Of a DNA stretch of 52,851 bases, positions 9,296 through 19,532 are shown in pieces. The position numbers were made by a program, and so were the translations under genes. The first letter of the stretch is position 1; every line of letters starts with the position of its first letter. The notes below the pieces were generated by a model, which was not told the DNA's origin, did no database searches, and saw only the letters and a list, made by a program, of their open reading frames with translations. The stretch comes from an uncultured Spirochaetota bacterium (GTDB lineage Bacteria; Spirochaetota; Spirochaetia; Treponematales; Rectinemataceae), in contig CAIJMU010000063.1 in the NCBI GenBank assembly GCA_903821875.1, positions 1-52,851 of the forward strand, written 5' to 3'.

Positions 9296-9449
9296 TGTGC
9301 AATGAGGAATCGGTAAAGGTCGAATCAGGGGGGCAGGGGAAACTCCCGAAGATCCTTGCACTTTGTCCTCAAACCGATCTCCAATGGCCTGAATTTCGAA
9401 TCACATACTAATGCGGGATGACTTTGATACAACCGCTGATGCCAATCCC

Positions 9450-10154
9450 TCAGGAAAGCAACAAAGAGAATGTGCCACAGAGATCCTTCTGCACCTGAAA
9501 GGCTCCTGACTCCAGGAGCCGTGCCTCGGAGAAGGTAGTTGAAAGGCCAAGGCACATGGATCCTGCTGCTACGCCAGCACGGATCCCTTCAGGCGCATCC
9601 TCGACAACGAGACAATCGGCAGGCGGGATGGCTATACGTCTAGCAGCCTCGAGATAGATGTCCGGGAAGGGCTTCTTGCGCTCGACGTCGAGGCCTGTCA
9701 ATACTGTATCGAAGTCCTCCTCGACGAGGCCAATCTCCCGCAGGTTGGCGTCGAGCTTGATCTTGTCGGCGCTGGTCGCAATGGCTGTCTTGATGCCCGC
9801 CGCGCGCAGGGAGCGCACGAGCTCGATCGCCCCAGGCACAGCCCGAAGGCGGCCTTGGATCACCTTGAAATAAAGTTCGTAGGTACGCGCTTTTGCCCGC
9901 GCGATGTCAAGCGCCACGCCGTGGGCTTCGGCTACCCCGCCCAGGTAACTGATCTCGCCGGTGCCAATGAAGGGAGCGAATTCCTCGGCCGTCACTGCCA
10001 CCCCATATAGCTCTGCGAACATGAGCACTGCCGCCTCGGCGATGAAGGGTTCCGAATCCACAAGGACGCCATCGACGTCGAAGAGCACTCCCTTGAAGCC
10101 CCCGGCCGGAACAGTGGCGCGTCTGCTCCCGGTGGGATCAGATTGCTGGTGCAT
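9450..10154 (-). CDS. HAD-superfamily phosphatase/phosphoglucomutase-like hydrolase
   Basis: A 234-residue HAD hydrolase. I start it at the ATG at 10154, which overlaps the end of the SorE-like gene by 17 bases; a longer in-frame extension upstream is an artefact of that gene. Motif I is FDVDGVLVDSEP with the catalytic Asp pair, motif II is the Ser/Thr in IATSADK, motif III is the Lys in ERKKPFPDIY, and motif IV is VVEDAPEGIRAG. This arrangement matches beta-phosphoglucomutase and sugar-phosphate phosphatases. Being last in the operon, it probably dephosphorylates or isomerises a sugar phosphate in the pathway. Confidence 0.9.
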   Translation of the reverse strand: MHQQSDPTGSRRATVPAGGFKGVLFDVDGVLVDSEPFIAEAAVLMFAELYGVAVTAEEFAPFIGTGEISYLGGVAEAHGVALDIARAKARTYELYFKVIQGRLRAVPGAIELVRSLRAAGIKTAIATSADKIKLDANLREIGLVEEDFDTVLTGLDVERKKPFPDIYLEAARRIAIPPADCLVVEDAPEGIRAGVAAGSMCLGLSTTFSEARLLESGAFQVQKDLCGTFSLLLS

Positions 10155-11400
10155 TTGCAAGTAGATAGTCCTCCGCTTCCTTGGACCAGAGCATGTCGTA
10201 CTTTGCGGCGATCTGCGCGAGCCTGGCATAGAAAGGCTCGGTCTTCCCGCGCTCGGCGAAATCGGCGATCGCCACAAGTGGAAGCTTTTTATGCGTATAT
10301 ATGAGCTTCTTGCCACCGGGAATCTTGTCGAGGCGCAGGGTCGTGTCGGCTACCGAATCGAGGCCGCCCACATGGGTGATCATCGCAACTGGGTTTAGTC
10401 GTCCGTCGGCCATCATGGCCAGGGATTCCTTGATGTCGTCGGTATTTCCGCCCGAGGTGCCGACGAGGTGGTGGGTTCCATAGTGCACTTCGTAGAAATT
10501 GAGGAGGGCGGAGAAGGTGGTGTCGGTGGGACCGGCGAAGAAATTAAGGCAGCCGTCGGGTCCGAGGAGGCGGTCTCCCATCTCGACGACGGGTCTGACG
10601 GGGGCGAACACGAAGACATCATCGAAGAGCTTGCCGCCATTGAGTTCCTTGAGTTTCGCCACGGGGTCGGCGACATCCCTGGTATTGACATAGATGAGTT
10701 CAACACCGTTCTTCCTGGCCTCTTCTACCGTGAAGATCGAGGCCGCACGGGCGAGCCTTCCCTCGTCGATGTCGGTGACGAGGATGCGGGCAGGCTTCCT
10801 GTCGCAGTGGATGGCGTAGTCGATGGCACCCATGCCCATGGGGCCGACCGCGGCGAGGAGGGCGAGGGAGCCTCCCTTCACAATTCCCATTTCATGGACG
10901 TAGGAACCGCCCTTGGTGTGGTATTGGGCGTGGTAGGCTCCCACGATGCAGGAGACCGGTTCCGAGAGGGAACCCATGAAGAAGGCCTCGGCCTCGTAGG
11001 ACAGAAGGCAGTCCATCTCCATGACTTCCTTGGGTATTATGACAAAGGTAGCCGCTCCACCTATGTATTCATAGGAATAACCTGGGGCGAAGAGGGTCCC
11101 CTCGTAGTTGAGGGCGGGCTGGATGGCGAAGCGGTCTCCAGCCTTGAACTTGTCAGACCACTTTTTGCCTACTTCTACCAGCCTGCCGCAGAACTCGTGC
11201 CCGATTATCACGGGTCTCTTCGCGAGGTCCGACTTGACGCGCTTGTGGGCGTTGCCCTGGCCGGCGAGCTTGTGGCTCGACATGCAGATGGAGTCCGATA
11301 CAATCTCCGCGAGGATCTCGTCGTCCTTGATCTTGGGAAGTTCGAACTCATCGAGCCTGAGGTCGTCCACACCGTGAATCCTGATTGCCTTCGTCTTCAT
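10138..11400 (-). CDS. Zinc-type sugar-phosphate reductase, SorE (L-sorbose-1-phosphate reductase)-like
   Basis: A 420-residue medium-chain dehydrogenase. The opening MKTKAIRIHGVDDLRLDEFELP, then DSICMSSHKLAGQGNAHKRV, IIGHEFCGRLVEVGKKW and, later, LNFFAGPTDTTFSA with GTSGGNTDDIKESLAMM, closely follow the pattern I know for L-sorbose-1-phosphate reductase, which converts L-sorbose 1-phosphate to glucitol 6-phosphate with NAD(P)H. The GHEFCG motif carries the usual zinc-site residues. Its ATG overlaps the stop of the kinase gene by four bases (ATGA), so the two are translationally coupled. The real substrate may be a related ketose or polyol phosphate. Confidence 0.85.
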   Translation of the reverse strand: MKTKAIRIHGVDDLRLDEFELPKIKDDEILAEIVSDSICMSSHKLAGQGNAHKRVKSDLAKRPVIIGHEFCGRLVEVGKKWSDKFKAGDRFAIQPALNYEGTLFAPGYSYEYIGGAATFVIIPKEVMEMDCLLSYEAEAFFMGSLSEPVSCIVGAYHAQYHTKGGSYVHEMGIVKGGSLALLAAVGPMGMGAIDYAIHCDRKPARILVTDIDEGRLARAASIFTVEEARKNGVELIYVNTRDVADPVAKLKELNGGKLFDDVFVFAPVRPVVEMGDRLLGPDGCLNFFAGPTDTTFSALLNFYEVHYGTHHLVGTSGGNTDDIKESLAMMADGRLNPVAMITHVGGLDSVADTTLRLDKIPGGKKLIYTHKKLPLVAIADFAERGKTEPFYARLAQIAAKYDMLWSKEAEDYLLANAPAI

Positions 11401-12959
11401 TCCCTGTCTCCTTTTGTGCCCATGCCCGAGTCGACCTGGCTCTGCCAGGCTGCTCGGTAGGCTTCGAAGCCGGCTACACCCTCCATGGGTTGGACCGGCC
11501 TATATTCCACATCGAAACGGCCCGAGAGGGCGGAGGGATCCTTTTCCTCCAGGGCCGCCATGCCGCACATCGCCGCTCCGAAGGAGGTGGCTTCGGCGAT
11601 GTCGGTTAGATAGCAGGAATTGTGTGGAAGTGCGGCAGCGAGGAGGGTGTTGTATTCGCCGTTCTTCCTGAAGCCGCCTTCCGTGATGACATCCATCCCG
11701 TCCTCGAGGCCGGCGCGGCGGAGGGCCACGAGGGTCTGGATGACAAGGGAGGCATCGAGCGCGGCCGTGGCCATGGAGCGATCCGCGAGGAAGGCAGGCT
11801 TCGCCGTGCCCGCAGTGATCTCAGCCAGGCCGTAGGACTGCCTTGCCTCGATGGCGCGTGGCCTTGAACCGGGGAACTGCCCCGACCCTGGAACGACCTC
11901 GGGAAGGATGAATGTATCCTTGCCGGAAAAGAGCCTCTCAAAGCCCTCGGTGGAGGTTCCCAAAGCGGGAGTCGCCGCTGGTGCCGGGCCGGCGACTCCC
12001 GTTGAGCCGGCAGCCTTCGCGATCGGTGCCGTCCAGGCTTCGTATTCCATCCCGCCGAGGAATATCGCTGTCTTGATGGGTTCGAGATAGGCAGATCGGT
12101 TGAAAAACACGACCTTTCCGAGTTCGCCCTGGGCGAATTGGTAACGCTTCTGTGGATGCATGAGGACGCACCAGGTGCCTGTCGAGTTGAGCACAAAGCC
12201 CCTGTCTCCGCGTTTGGCGAGGTGGGGAAGGAGGCTCGCGTTCGAGTCGTGGATGCCCATAGTCACAATTGTTTCATGTGAGAGGCCAGTCCGCCTCGCA
12301 ACCTCGCCGGAGATGGTCCCGAGGCTGTCCCAGGATTTCCGGAGCGGGGTCGGGAACCAGGCTCTGGCTCCAAGGGCGTCTGTCACCGAGGAATAGTCGT
12401 CCTTTTTCCAGTCCCAGAGGTAGCTGTGGTTGGCGACGTAGGTCCCCTCGGCTCCCGCACAGCCGGTGAAACGATAGCCCCAGTAGGAAGGCAGGCCGAG
12501 TATGAGCCGCGTGCCCTTCCACTGCCCGGGAAAGCGCTTCGACACGAAGAACAGGCCCTTCGCGGGATTGATCAGGGCGCTGAGGACGGGCGTTCCAGTC
12601 ACTGCCTGGAGTTCCACCGGATCGCCTGCCAGGGCGTAGAACTCCTGCTGGAAGTCAAGGCCCGGCTCGTGGGTGTATTGTATGCAAGGTGCGCTTGGAA
12701 GGCCGTCGGCTCCGACGCAGACCATCGTGGCCCCGTGCGTCGTCACGGTGATCGACCTAATAGGGTATTTCTTTCCGAACTCCGCGAGGCGGTCAAGGAA
12801 CCAGTCTTCCATGCCCGCAAGGTCATGGGCGGGTATGCCCTCCACCATGAAGGGCGCAAAGACCCGTGATTCCGAAGCAAGCGGCTTGAGGTCCGGTCCG
12901 TAGACCGCGACCTTCTTGTTGGTCATGCCGATGTCGATGACGGCGACAGCCCTTTCCAT
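11397..12959 (-). CDS. FGGY-family carbohydrate kinase
   Basis: A 520-residue sugar kinase. The N-terminal phosphate-binding motif is VAVIDIGMTNKKVAVYG, the central nucleotide region holds VTMGIHDSNASLLPHL with the likely catalytic Asp, and LNSTGTWCVLMHP resembles rhamnulokinase-like FGGY members. Near the C-terminus, DVITEGGFRKNGEYNTLLAAAL and TSFGAAMCGMAAL complete the ATP site. GGAGG lies five bases before the ATG. It sits between an SDR dehydrogenase and a SorE-like reductase in one operon, so it probably phosphorylates the incoming ketose or polyol. The exact sugar is unknown. Confidence 0.88.
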   Translation of the reverse strand: MERAVAVIDIGMTNKKVAVYGPDLKPLASESRVFAPFMVEGIPAHDLAGMEDWFLDRLAEFGKKYPIRSITVTTHGATMVCVGADGLPSAPCIQYTHEPGLDFQQEFYALAGDPVELQAVTGTPVLSALINPAKGLFFVSKRFPGQWKGTRLILGLPSYWGYRFTGCAGAEGTYVANHSYLWDWKKDDYSSVTDALGARAWFPTPLRKSWDSLGTISGEVARRTGLSHETIVTMGIHDSNASLLPHLAKRGDRGFVLNSTGTWCVLMHPQKRYQFAQGELGKVVFFNRSAYLEPIKTAIFLGGMEYEAWTAPIAKAAGSTGVAGPAPAATPALGTSTEGFERLFSGKDTFILPEVVPGSGQFPGSRPRAIEARQSYGLAEITAGTAKPAFLADRSMATAALDASLVIQTLVALRRAGLEDGMDVITEGGFRKNGEYNTLLAAALPHNSCYLTDIAEATSFGAAMCGMAALEEKDPSALSGRFDVEYRPVQPMEGVAGFEAYRAAWQSQVDSGMGTKGDRE

Positions 12960-12968
12960 GCGACCCTC

Positions 12969-14168
12969 CTAGTTGAGCATTACCTGCCCACCCGTGACGG
13001 GGAGGGCCTGGCCGGTTTCGTACTCCTGTTCCACGAGGTAGTAGATCGCCCTCATCACATCGGGTCCCTCGCAGCCTCGTCCCATGGGTACCTTTGCCTC
13101 GTAGAAGGCCTTGACGTCGGCGACGCTCTTCGCTCCAGGGACCTTGCCGGTCCGCAGGTACTGGACGAAGAGTCCCTTTTCCGGATCGGACCAGAGCGGG
13201 CCGTCGAAGAAATTGCCGGGGCAGATGGCGTTTACCTTGATGCCGTATTCCACAAGCTCGAGGGCGAAGCTCTGGACTAACCCTATCGAGCCGAACTTGG
13301 AGCCGGCGTAGGAGCCATTCTTGTTGGAGCCTGCCAGTCCTGACTTGGAATTGATCTGTACTATGTCGGTCCTGTGCGAGGGCGCTCCAAGGCGCTGGAG
13401 GCGCATGAGGCGGGCCGCGTGCTTGGAAACGAGGAAAAAGCCCGTGTAATTGACCCTGGTGACGAAGTCGAAGGCTCCGAGGTCCTGTTCGAGGACGGAG
13501 GAGGCCTTGAGGACGCCGGCGTTGCTCACCACGAGGTCGAGACCGCCAGTGACATGGGCGATCTGGGCAAAGGCCGCTGCCACCGAGTCCTCATTCGAGA
13601 CGTCCATGGGGAGGGCGATGGCTGACAGGCGGCCCTCCTTTGCGCAGAGCTCGGCTGCGAGGCGTTCGGAACCTTCGCGGTTGAGGTCGGCGATCCAGAC
13701 CAGGGCGCCCGAGGCTGCGAGACCCCGGCTGATTTCCTCGCCAAAACCCTGGGCACCACCGGTTACGAGGGCGACCTTCCCCAGGACGACGCGATCTCGC
13801 CCCTCCGCGCTGCCCCTGCCCGGCTTCGGCGGCAATTTCACCAGGGCTGCAGGCGGGTCTCCAAGGAGGATTGCCCGTGCGCCTTCGAGATCGGAAGCTG
13901 CGGCGAGAAGGATGCCGCCCTGCCCCCCGACCCTTGCCTCGATGAGGGCGGAATATCCCAGGGGGCTTCCGCCAATAGCTTTCTGAAGCGCGCCCAGGAC
14001 CTCTGCCTCATCGGCATCGGCAGCTATGTCGATGCGGAGGTCGCAGTGCCGGCCAGAAGGTTGGCTAAAGGCTTGGCCAGCGGCGGTGGTCACGATGGCG
14101 CGGCCTTCGGGGCCCGCTGCTTCGAGGGCCAGGCCGCGAAGGAGGGGCGCAATCTGGTGGGTTTCCAT
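12969..14168 (-). CDS. SDR-family dehydrogenase (sorbitol-6-phosphate dehydrogenase-like) with N-terminal extension
   Basis: A 399-residue protein. Residues from about 130 on form a classical short-chain dehydrogenase: VALVTGGAQGFGEEISRGLA binds NAD(P), VVSNAGVL is the NAG motif, and the catalytic set is Ser in INSKSG plus the YAGSK motif. The Asp of IADLNREG favours NAD. The first 130 residues are an added domain with no motif I recognise. The gene lies two bases after the PHP-domain gene and nine bases before the kinase, with GGAG near its ATG. It likely oxidises or reduces a sugar phosphate such as glucitol 6-phosphate. Confidence 0.87.
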   Translation of the reverse strand: METHQIAPLLRGLALEAAGPEGRAIVTTAAGQAFSQPSGRHCDLRIDIAADADEAEVLGALQKAIGGSPLGYSALIEARVGGQGGILLAAASDLEGARAILLGDPPAALVKLPPKPGRGSAEGRDRVVLGKVALVTGGAQGFGEEISRGLAASGALVWIADLNREGSERLAAELCAKEGRLSAIALPMDVSNEDSVAAAFAQIAHVTGGLDLVVSNAGVLKASSVLEQDLGAFDFVTRVNYTGFFLVSKHAARLMRLQRLGAPSHRTDIVQINSKSGLAGSNKNGSYAGSKFGSIGLVQSFALELVEYGIKVNAICPGNFFDGPLWSDPEKGLFVQYLRTGKVPGAKSVADVKAFYEAKVPMGRGCEGPDVMRAIYYLVEQEYETGQALPVTGGQVMLN

Positions 14169-14170
14169 GA

Positions 14171-15580
14171 CTAGCTCCAGTTCGCCACAAGCCGGGCGAG
14201 AAGGGTGGGATCCTCGGGCCGGCCGGGGTCGAGGGACCTCCCCGCCTGCGCATAGAGGTCGATGCGTTCAGTTAGTTGTTTATGTGCCAGGGGGTTCACC
14301 GGAGAGAAGAATCCGTACTTCGGATCGAGGCCGGAAAGCTTCTCGTGGGCGATGAGGGCCCAGGTGGCGTCGAGGAGCCGCGACATGGCTGGATCGAGGA
14401 CCTCGGGACAGTTGAAGGACTGTCGCGAGGAGTTGATGTCGACGCCCGAAATTTCCATGAGGCCGTACCTCGCCATCAAGGCGCGCAGGCGTTCGATCTG
14501 GGCGCGGCTGTTCCGTGGCGGCATATATGCGATGGCCTGGAATCCGAGTTCCCCGAGGTAGGGGACCAGCTCGTCGAGGAAGGCATCCTCGAAGTTCTCC
14601 GCCTTCTTGTCGCCTGTCGGAGATTCGGCGATGTCACCGAGGTAGGCGTAGGCAGGGATGGCGCCGACGCGGCGGGCGAAGCCGATGGCCGTCCGGACGG
14701 GGATGCACTCGTCGGGTCCGGGCTGGATGAAGACGCGGTCCAGGAAACCAGACTTGAGGAGCCCGAGGAGGTCGTAGAGATAGTGGGGATTGCCTGGATC
14801 GCCCAGCCATCCGGCGAGCTTGGGGGGAGCGACAATGCCGAGCTGCTTCTCGATCCCTGCTGTCAGTCCCGGTCCCTTGCCATGTTTGGACATGATGGAA
14901 AGAGCTGCGGCGGCGAGGATGTGCCGTTCCGTGACGGAACCGCCTTCGGAGACCTTCGAGAGGGGGAGGACATCGCGGGCGTAATCGATTTTCGAATAAC
15001 CTGCCTCTGTCAGGATCACCGAGATGGCTGCGGTCGTCTTTGCATTCCGAAGGCCGCGCGCGAGTGAAATGGATTTCAGGAATTCAGAGGTCGCGGGGAT
15101 GGCTCGACGCGGCAGGCCCTGGATGGTCATGTAGGCTATGCCTGCCGAGTCGGGGTTGTTGATCTTGCGGGCGGCAAAGGGGGAGTCGAGGAGGGAGACC
15201 CTGAGTTCGAAGCCCACGGTGCTCCCAATTCCCAGGATAGCGGAAGACTCGAGCATCTCTTCGGCGGCTCCGACTGAATCATGGTCTACCGAGCCTGCGG
15301 CGGCGAGGCCGGCCGCCCGGGCCTGCCAGGCAGCCATGGCGGGCGTGTGTGGACTGAAGGAGTAGATGGTATGGACATGGTTGTTCACCTCCCCCGTGGG
15401 CGGAGGCACTGCTGAACCGCCCCTCCTCTGGGAAGGCATAACACTGACGAGCTCGCGCAACGCGTCGATCCTGGAGCCACTTGTGGACTCAGGATCGGCG
15501 GCGCGTTCGAGGAAGGGCAGGGCTGCCGCCTCGGTCCCTGCGGGGAAGGGGGCGAGGGGGAGGGTAGACAAGGCGGCCAC
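14171..15580 (-). CDS. PHP-domain metal-dependent hydrolase-like protein
   Basis: A 469-residue protein read from a GTG at 15580, five bases after the fused E1 gene. NNHVHTIYSFSPHT near residue 67 is the HxH metal motif that opens PHP domains, followed by AAGSVDHDSVGAAEEM with the Asp-His pair and VGFELRVSL with a conserved Glu. Further acidic/histidine sites appear later (ISGVDINSSRQSFNCPE near 400). PHP domains hydrolyse phosphate esters. Here one is embedded in a carbohydrate operon next to a 2-oxoacid dehydrogenase complex, which is unusual. Its substrate is unknown. Confidence 0.75.
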   Translation of the reverse strand: MAALSTLPLAPFPAGTEAAALPFLERAADPESTSGSRIDALRELVSVMPSQRRGGSAVPPPTGEVNNHVHTIYSFSPHTPAMAAWQARAAGLAAAGSVDHDSVGAAEEMLESSAILGIGSTVGFELRVSLLDSPFAARKINNPDSAGIAYMTIQGLPRRAIPATSEFLKSISLARGLRNAKTTAAISVILTEAGYSKIDYARDVLPLSKVSEGGSVTERHILAAAALSIMSKHGKGPGLTAGIEKQLGIVAPPKLAGWLGDPGNPHYLYDLLGLLKSGFLDRVFIQPGPDECIPVRTAIGFARRVGAIPAYAYLGDIAESPTGDKKAENFEDAFLDELVPYLGELGFQAIAYMPPRNSRAQIERLRALMARYGLMEISGVDINSSRQSFNCPEVLDPAMSRLLDATWALIAHEKLSGLDPKYGFFSPVNPLAHKQLTERIDLYAQAGRSLDPGRPEDPTLLARLVANWS

Positions 15581-15585
15581 CCTGC

Positions 15586-18063
15586 CTAGACTCCGAGCCG
15601 CGCCCTGCGGGCGAGCTCGAGGGTACTCTGGTTGGTCGCGGGCGTCCTGCCCGGGAGGGGGAGGATGCGCTCGTGGACTGCGTCGATGAGCCAGTCGTTC
15701 TGGGGGAAGTAGAGTTCCTCCATCTCGGCGGCCGGCGTAATCCAGTTGCGGCTGCCGATCACTGCCACGGGGGCATCGAGGTGGTCGAAGGCCAGGGTCT
15801 GGACGTTCGAGGCGACTGTGTGGAGGAAGGATCCGCGCTCGGCGGCGTCGCTGGCCAACAGGAGCTTCCCGGTCTTTTTCACCGATTCAACTAACACTGT
15901 ATAATCGAGGGGAGCGATGAAGCGGAGGTCGATGACTTCGGTGGAGACCCCGTATTTCGACTCAAGCTCCTTGGCCACGTCCATGGCGCGGTAGAGGGTT
16001 GCCCCAAGGGTCGCGATCGTAAGGTCCTTGCCCTGCTTGCGGACGGCGGGTTGGCCCTCGGGGGTCTCGAAGTAGCCCGCGGGCACCCCGCCCTTCTCGA
16101 ACTGCTCGCCGAGGTCGTAGAGGAGCTGGCTCTCGAAGAAGACCACCGGGTCGGTTCCGCGCAGCGCGAGGTTGAGCATGCCCTTCGCATCGTTGGGGGT
16201 CGCGGGGAAGTAGGCCTTGAGGCCAGGGATATGGGCTACCAACGCTGCCCAGTCCTGCGAGTGCTGGGCTCCGTACTTGTTTCCGACAGATACCCTCAGT
16301 ACTAGAGGCATCTTGAGGAGTCCGGCTGACATGGACTGCCACTTGGACATCTGGTTGAAGATCTCGTCTCCTGCCCTGCCCATGAAGTCACAGTACATGA
16401 GTTCTACCACAGCGCGGCCGCCAGAGAGGGCGTAGCCCACTCCCGAGCCGACGATGGCACCTTCGGAGATCGGGCTGTTGAAGAGGCGGTTGTAGGGGAG
16501 GAGTTCGGTGAGGCCACGATAGACGGCGAAGGCTCCACCCCAGTCGCGGTTTTCCTCTCCCCAGGCCGCCATGGTCGGGTCGATGGCAAAGCGGTGGGCC
16601 ATGGCCTCGAAGAGGCCGTCACGGTACTGATAGAGTTTATTTTTCGAGACGGGCTTGCCCTCGGCGTCGAAGGCGTAGCGGGACTTGCCAGCCAGGGCTT
16701 TCACGCGGGCATTTTCCGCAAGGGGCTGCGAGAGTTCCGGCACGCGGGCCTGTCCCGCAGGAGTGTCCGTGTCGAAGCGCTCGACCCTGCCATTGGAGAG
16801 CATCACGGACTCGATAAAGGCTCCCGTGGCTCGGGGACTGGCGGCGTCATCGACGGAGAGTTTGGCTACAGCCGCGAGCTTCTCGACGAGGGCGGCGCGC
16901 CTGGTGGCGAGGGCATCCTTGGTGGTGACGCCGTTTTCGACGAGCCAGGCACCGTAGCTGTCGATGGGATCGACATCCTGCCAGAGCTTGACTTCTTCGG
17001 GCGTGCGGTAGCTCGAGGCGTCGGAGGGCGAGTGCCCCGAGACGCGATAGGTGATCACGTCGAGGAGGACGGGACCCTTGCCCGCTGCGAGGATCTCTTT
17101 CTTGCGGAGGACGGCGTCGGCTACCGCAAGGGGATCGTAACCATCGACGCGCTCGGCGTGCATGTTTTCCGGATTGACCCCGGCGCCGATGCGGGCGACC
17201 ATCTCATAGCCCATGGTCTCGCCGTTGGTCTGTCCGCCCATGCCGTAGAAATTGTTGAAGATGTTGAAGAGGATGGGAGGGGCGCCACCGACTGCTTCGG
17301 GCCAGATCTTCCGGTACTGATCCATCGCGGCCATGGACATGGCCTCCCAGACGGGGCCGCAACCCATGGAGGCGTCCCCGATGTTTGCCACGACTATGCC
17401 GGGCTTCCTGTTGAGGCGCTTGAAAAGCGCGGAGCCGACCGCGATGTCGCCGGAACCACCAACTATGGCATTGTTGGGCATCGAGCCGAAGGGAGTGAAG
17501 AAGGCGTGCATCGAGCCGCCGAGGCCGCGGTTGAAGCCGGCCTTCCGGGCGAAGATCTCTGCGAGCGTGCCATAGAGGACAAAGTTCTCCGCGAGGTCCT
17601 TGAGACCCTGGTATTTGACACGTTCGGCGATGGCAAGGGTCTCGCCGCCGAGGAAGCCCTTCATGATTGCCTCGAGCTGCTTTTCGTCGAGGGTTGAGAT
17701 GGCTGAATAGCACTTGGCGAGGATCTCACCATGGCTCCGGTGCGAGCCGAAGATGTGGTCCTCGACAAGGAGGGCCGCGCTCTGGCCGACGGCAGCCGAC
17801 TCCTGGCCGATGGAGAGGTGGGCAGGTCCCTTGTGGTTGTATTCGATGCCGTTCCATGAACCCTGGGTCTTGAATGAATTCAGCATTAGTTCGAATTCGC
17901 GGATGGTGACCATGTCGTACCACATGCGCTCGAGCCGCTCGGAGCCCCAGCGTTTCTTTTCCTTCTGGAAATCGCGCTTGTAGGCGTTGACCGGTATTTC
18001 CTTGAACTTGATCGAACCGGGGACCCGGACCGTTTTAGGGTCTACGAGGATTGATTTGGGCAT
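15586..18063 (-). CDS. 2-oxoacid dehydrogenase E1 component, alpha and beta subunits fused
   Basis: An 825-residue thiamine-diphosphate enzyme. The first half is an E1-alpha: [22 protein letters not shown] near residue 78, [11 protein letters not shown] near 180, and the cofactor motif GDASMGCG near 235 running to FNIFNNFYG. The second half, from about residue 455, is an E1-beta: [30 protein letters not shown], then a transketolase C-terminal domain with [12 protein letters not shown]. The alpha and beta halves are normally separate in acetoin, branched-chain and gram-positive pyruvate dehydrogenases. It would decarboxylate a 2-oxoacid or similar substrate and pass the acyl group to the E2 encoded upstream. 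AAGGAG precedes the ATG. Confidence 0.9.
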   Translation of the reverse strand: MPKSILVDPKTVRVPGSIKFKEIPVNAYKRDFQKEKKRWGSERLERMWYDMVTIREFELMLNSFKTQGSWNGIEYNHKGPAHLSIGQESAAVGQSAALLVEDHIFGSHRSHGEILAKCYSAISTLDEKQLEAIMKGFLGGETLAIAERVKYQGLKDLAENFVLYGTLAEIFARKAGFNRGLGGSMHAFFTPFGSMPNNAIVGGSGDIAVGSALFKRLNRKPGIVVANIGDASMGCGPVWEAMSMAAMDQYRKIWPEAVGGAPPILFNIFNNFYGMGGQTNGETMGYEMVARIGAGVNPENMHAERVDGYDPLAVADAVLRKKEILAAGKGPVLLDVITYRVSGHSPSDASSYRTPEEVKLWQDVDPIDSYGAWLVENGVTTKDALATRRAALVEKLAAVAKLSVDDAASPRATGAFIESVMLSNGRVERFDTDTPAGQARVPELSQPLAENARVKALAGKSRYAFDAEGKPVSKNKLYQYRDGLFEAMAHRFAIDPTMAAWGEENRDWGGAFAVYRGLTELLPYNRLFNSPISEGAIVGSGVGYALSGGRAVVELMYCDFMGRAGDEIFNQMSKWQSMSAGLLKMPLVLRVSVGNKYGAQHSQDWAALVAHIPGLKAYFPATPNDAKGMLNLALRGTDPVVFFESQLLYDLGEQFEKGGVPAGYFETPEGQPAVRKQGKDLTIATLGATLYRAMDVAKELESKYGVSTEVIDLRFIAPLDYTVLVESVKKTGKLLLASDAAERGSFLHTVASNVQTLAFDHLDAPVAVIGSRNWITPAAEMEELYFPQNDWLIDAVHERILPLPGRTPATNQSTLELARRARLGV

Positions 18064-18075
18064 TTCACACTCTCC

Positions 18076-19527
18076 TTAGCTCTTGCTTGCTATCTGCCGG
18101 GCCGCGTCGCGGACGAGTTCCCAGACTGTCGGATGGGGGAGCACAAGCTCCACGAGGTCCTTGATCCGCATTTCCTGTTCGATGAGGGCGACGCCACCCC
18201 AGATGGCTTCGGAAGCGTAGCTGCCGACGCCATGGAGACCGAGGATCCGCCCCGTGGCCGCGTCGGAGACCAGTTTTACTGCGCCCTGGGCCTGGAAGCC
18301 GTTCTCTGCAGCAAAGCGGCCCGAAGCCCGCAGCGGTATTCGTGCGCACTTCACGGAAAAGCCACGACTAGTTGCTTCTTTTTCGGTCATTCCGACCCCT
18401 GCGGCTTCGGGGAGGGAGTAGACCGCCCAGGGTATGGCGTCCCAGCGCATGATCTGGTCGCCGCCTGCGTGGCCCTCTCTGGCTTCAGGGCCGGTGGACA
18501 GGACCGCGTCGATGTCTGCGGCCGCGACCTCGGCCATGCGATAGGCTGAGTGCGCGAGCTGGCTTTTGCCGACAAGGTCGCCTGCGGCCCAGATGCCGGG
18601 GACGTTCGTGCGCATGCGTGCATCGGCGGCGACGCCCTTGGGCGAGCGGTCGAGGCTGATTTTATCGGCACCCCATCCTTCAGTGTTGGGTCTTCTTCCG
18701 ATGGCCGCAAGAATCAGATCAGCCTCGACGGACTCTTCGGCACCTTCCTTGGTGCTGTAGCGCAGGGTCGCGCCCTCTCCTGGACCCTTGTCGATCGAAG
18801 TTACCTTGCAGCCGAGCTTCCACTTGATGGCGGGCATCGCACGCCTGAGCACAGGGGCGAGATCGGCGTCCATGAAGGGAACGATTTCGTCCATCATCTC
18901 GACGACGGTCACCTGGGACCCGAGGCTCGAAAAGAGGCTGGCGAACTCCACGCCTATGACTCCCCCGCCGATGACGCAGAGGCGTTTCGGAACGGCGGTT
19001 ACTTCAAGGATGCCTGTGGAGTCGAGGACGAGGGGATTGTCGCGGAGTCCGGGAATGGGCGGCATCATCGGAGAGGAACCCGTGCAGGCGAGGATGGCCC
19101 TGCACCCGACCGTATTGGCCGCGCTGCCCTGCCCCGCCGGGCTTTCCAGCAGGGCGATCGATACGCGGCCAGGCGACACGATTGTCGCGCTACCGGCGAC
19201 GACCTCGACCTTGGCGTGCTTCATTTCGGCTGCGATACCCGCCCTGAGCTTGTCCACTACCTCGCGCTTCCAGGCCATCATCTTTCCGAGGTCGAAGCTG
19301 ACCGACTCGGCCTTGACGCCGAAGCGCTCGCCTTCGAGGGCGTGCACATAGAGCTTGGCCGAGTTGAGGAGGGTTTTAGTGGGCACGCAACCCACATTCA
19401 GGCAGGTGCCTCCAAGGAGGGCCCCCTCGACAAGGAGGACCTTCCTGCCGAGGTTGCCAAGGGTTTCGGCGGCACGGTAGCCGGCAGGTCCTCCACCAAT
19501 TATGACGACATCGTAGGTACTGTCCAT
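18076..19527 (-). CDS. lpdA: Dihydrolipoyl dehydrogenase (E3)
   Basis: A 483-residue FAD/NAD enzyme that reoxidises dihydrolipoamide. It has VVIIGGGPAGYRAAE for FAD, the redox disulfide GGTCLNVGCVPTKT, the NAD motif VIGGGVIGVEFA, the second FAD motif IWAAGDLVG, and a C-terminal HPTVWEL carrying the catalytic His-Glu pair. I prefer the ATG at 19527 with GAGG eight bases upstream; a GTG at 19536 that overlaps the E2 stop by four bases is the alternative. It lies between E2 and E1, completing a dedicated dehydrogenase complex. Confidence 0.93.
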   Translation of the reverse strand: MDSTYDVVIIGGGPAGYRAAETLGNLGRKVLLVEGALLGGTCLNVGCVPTKTLLNSAKLYVHALEGERFGVKAESVSFDLGKMMAWKREVVDKLRAGIAAEMKHAKVEVVAGSATIVSPGRVSIALLESPAGQGSAANTVGCRAILACTGSSPMMPPIPGLRDNPLVLDSTGILEVTAVPKRLCVIGGGVIGVEFASLFSSLGSQVTVVEMMDEIVPFMDADLAPVLRRAMPAIKWKLGCKVTSIDKGPGEGATLRYSTKEGAEESVEADLILAAIGRRPNTEGWGADKISLDRSPKGVAADARMRTNVPGIWAAGDLVGKSQLAHSAYRMAEVAAADIDAVLSTGPEAREGHAGGDQIMRWDAIPWAVYSLPEAAGVGMTEKEATSRGFSVKCARIPLRASGRFAAENGFQAQGAVKLVSDAATGRILGLHGVGSYASEAIWGGVALIEQEMRIKDLVELVLPHPTVWELVRDAARQIASKS

Positions 19528-19532
19528 TTCGC

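Noticed and set aside
10155-10316. N-terminal extension of the HAD protein from 10316
   Set aside because: The extra 54 residues are antiphase reading of the SorE-like gene and have no HAD features.
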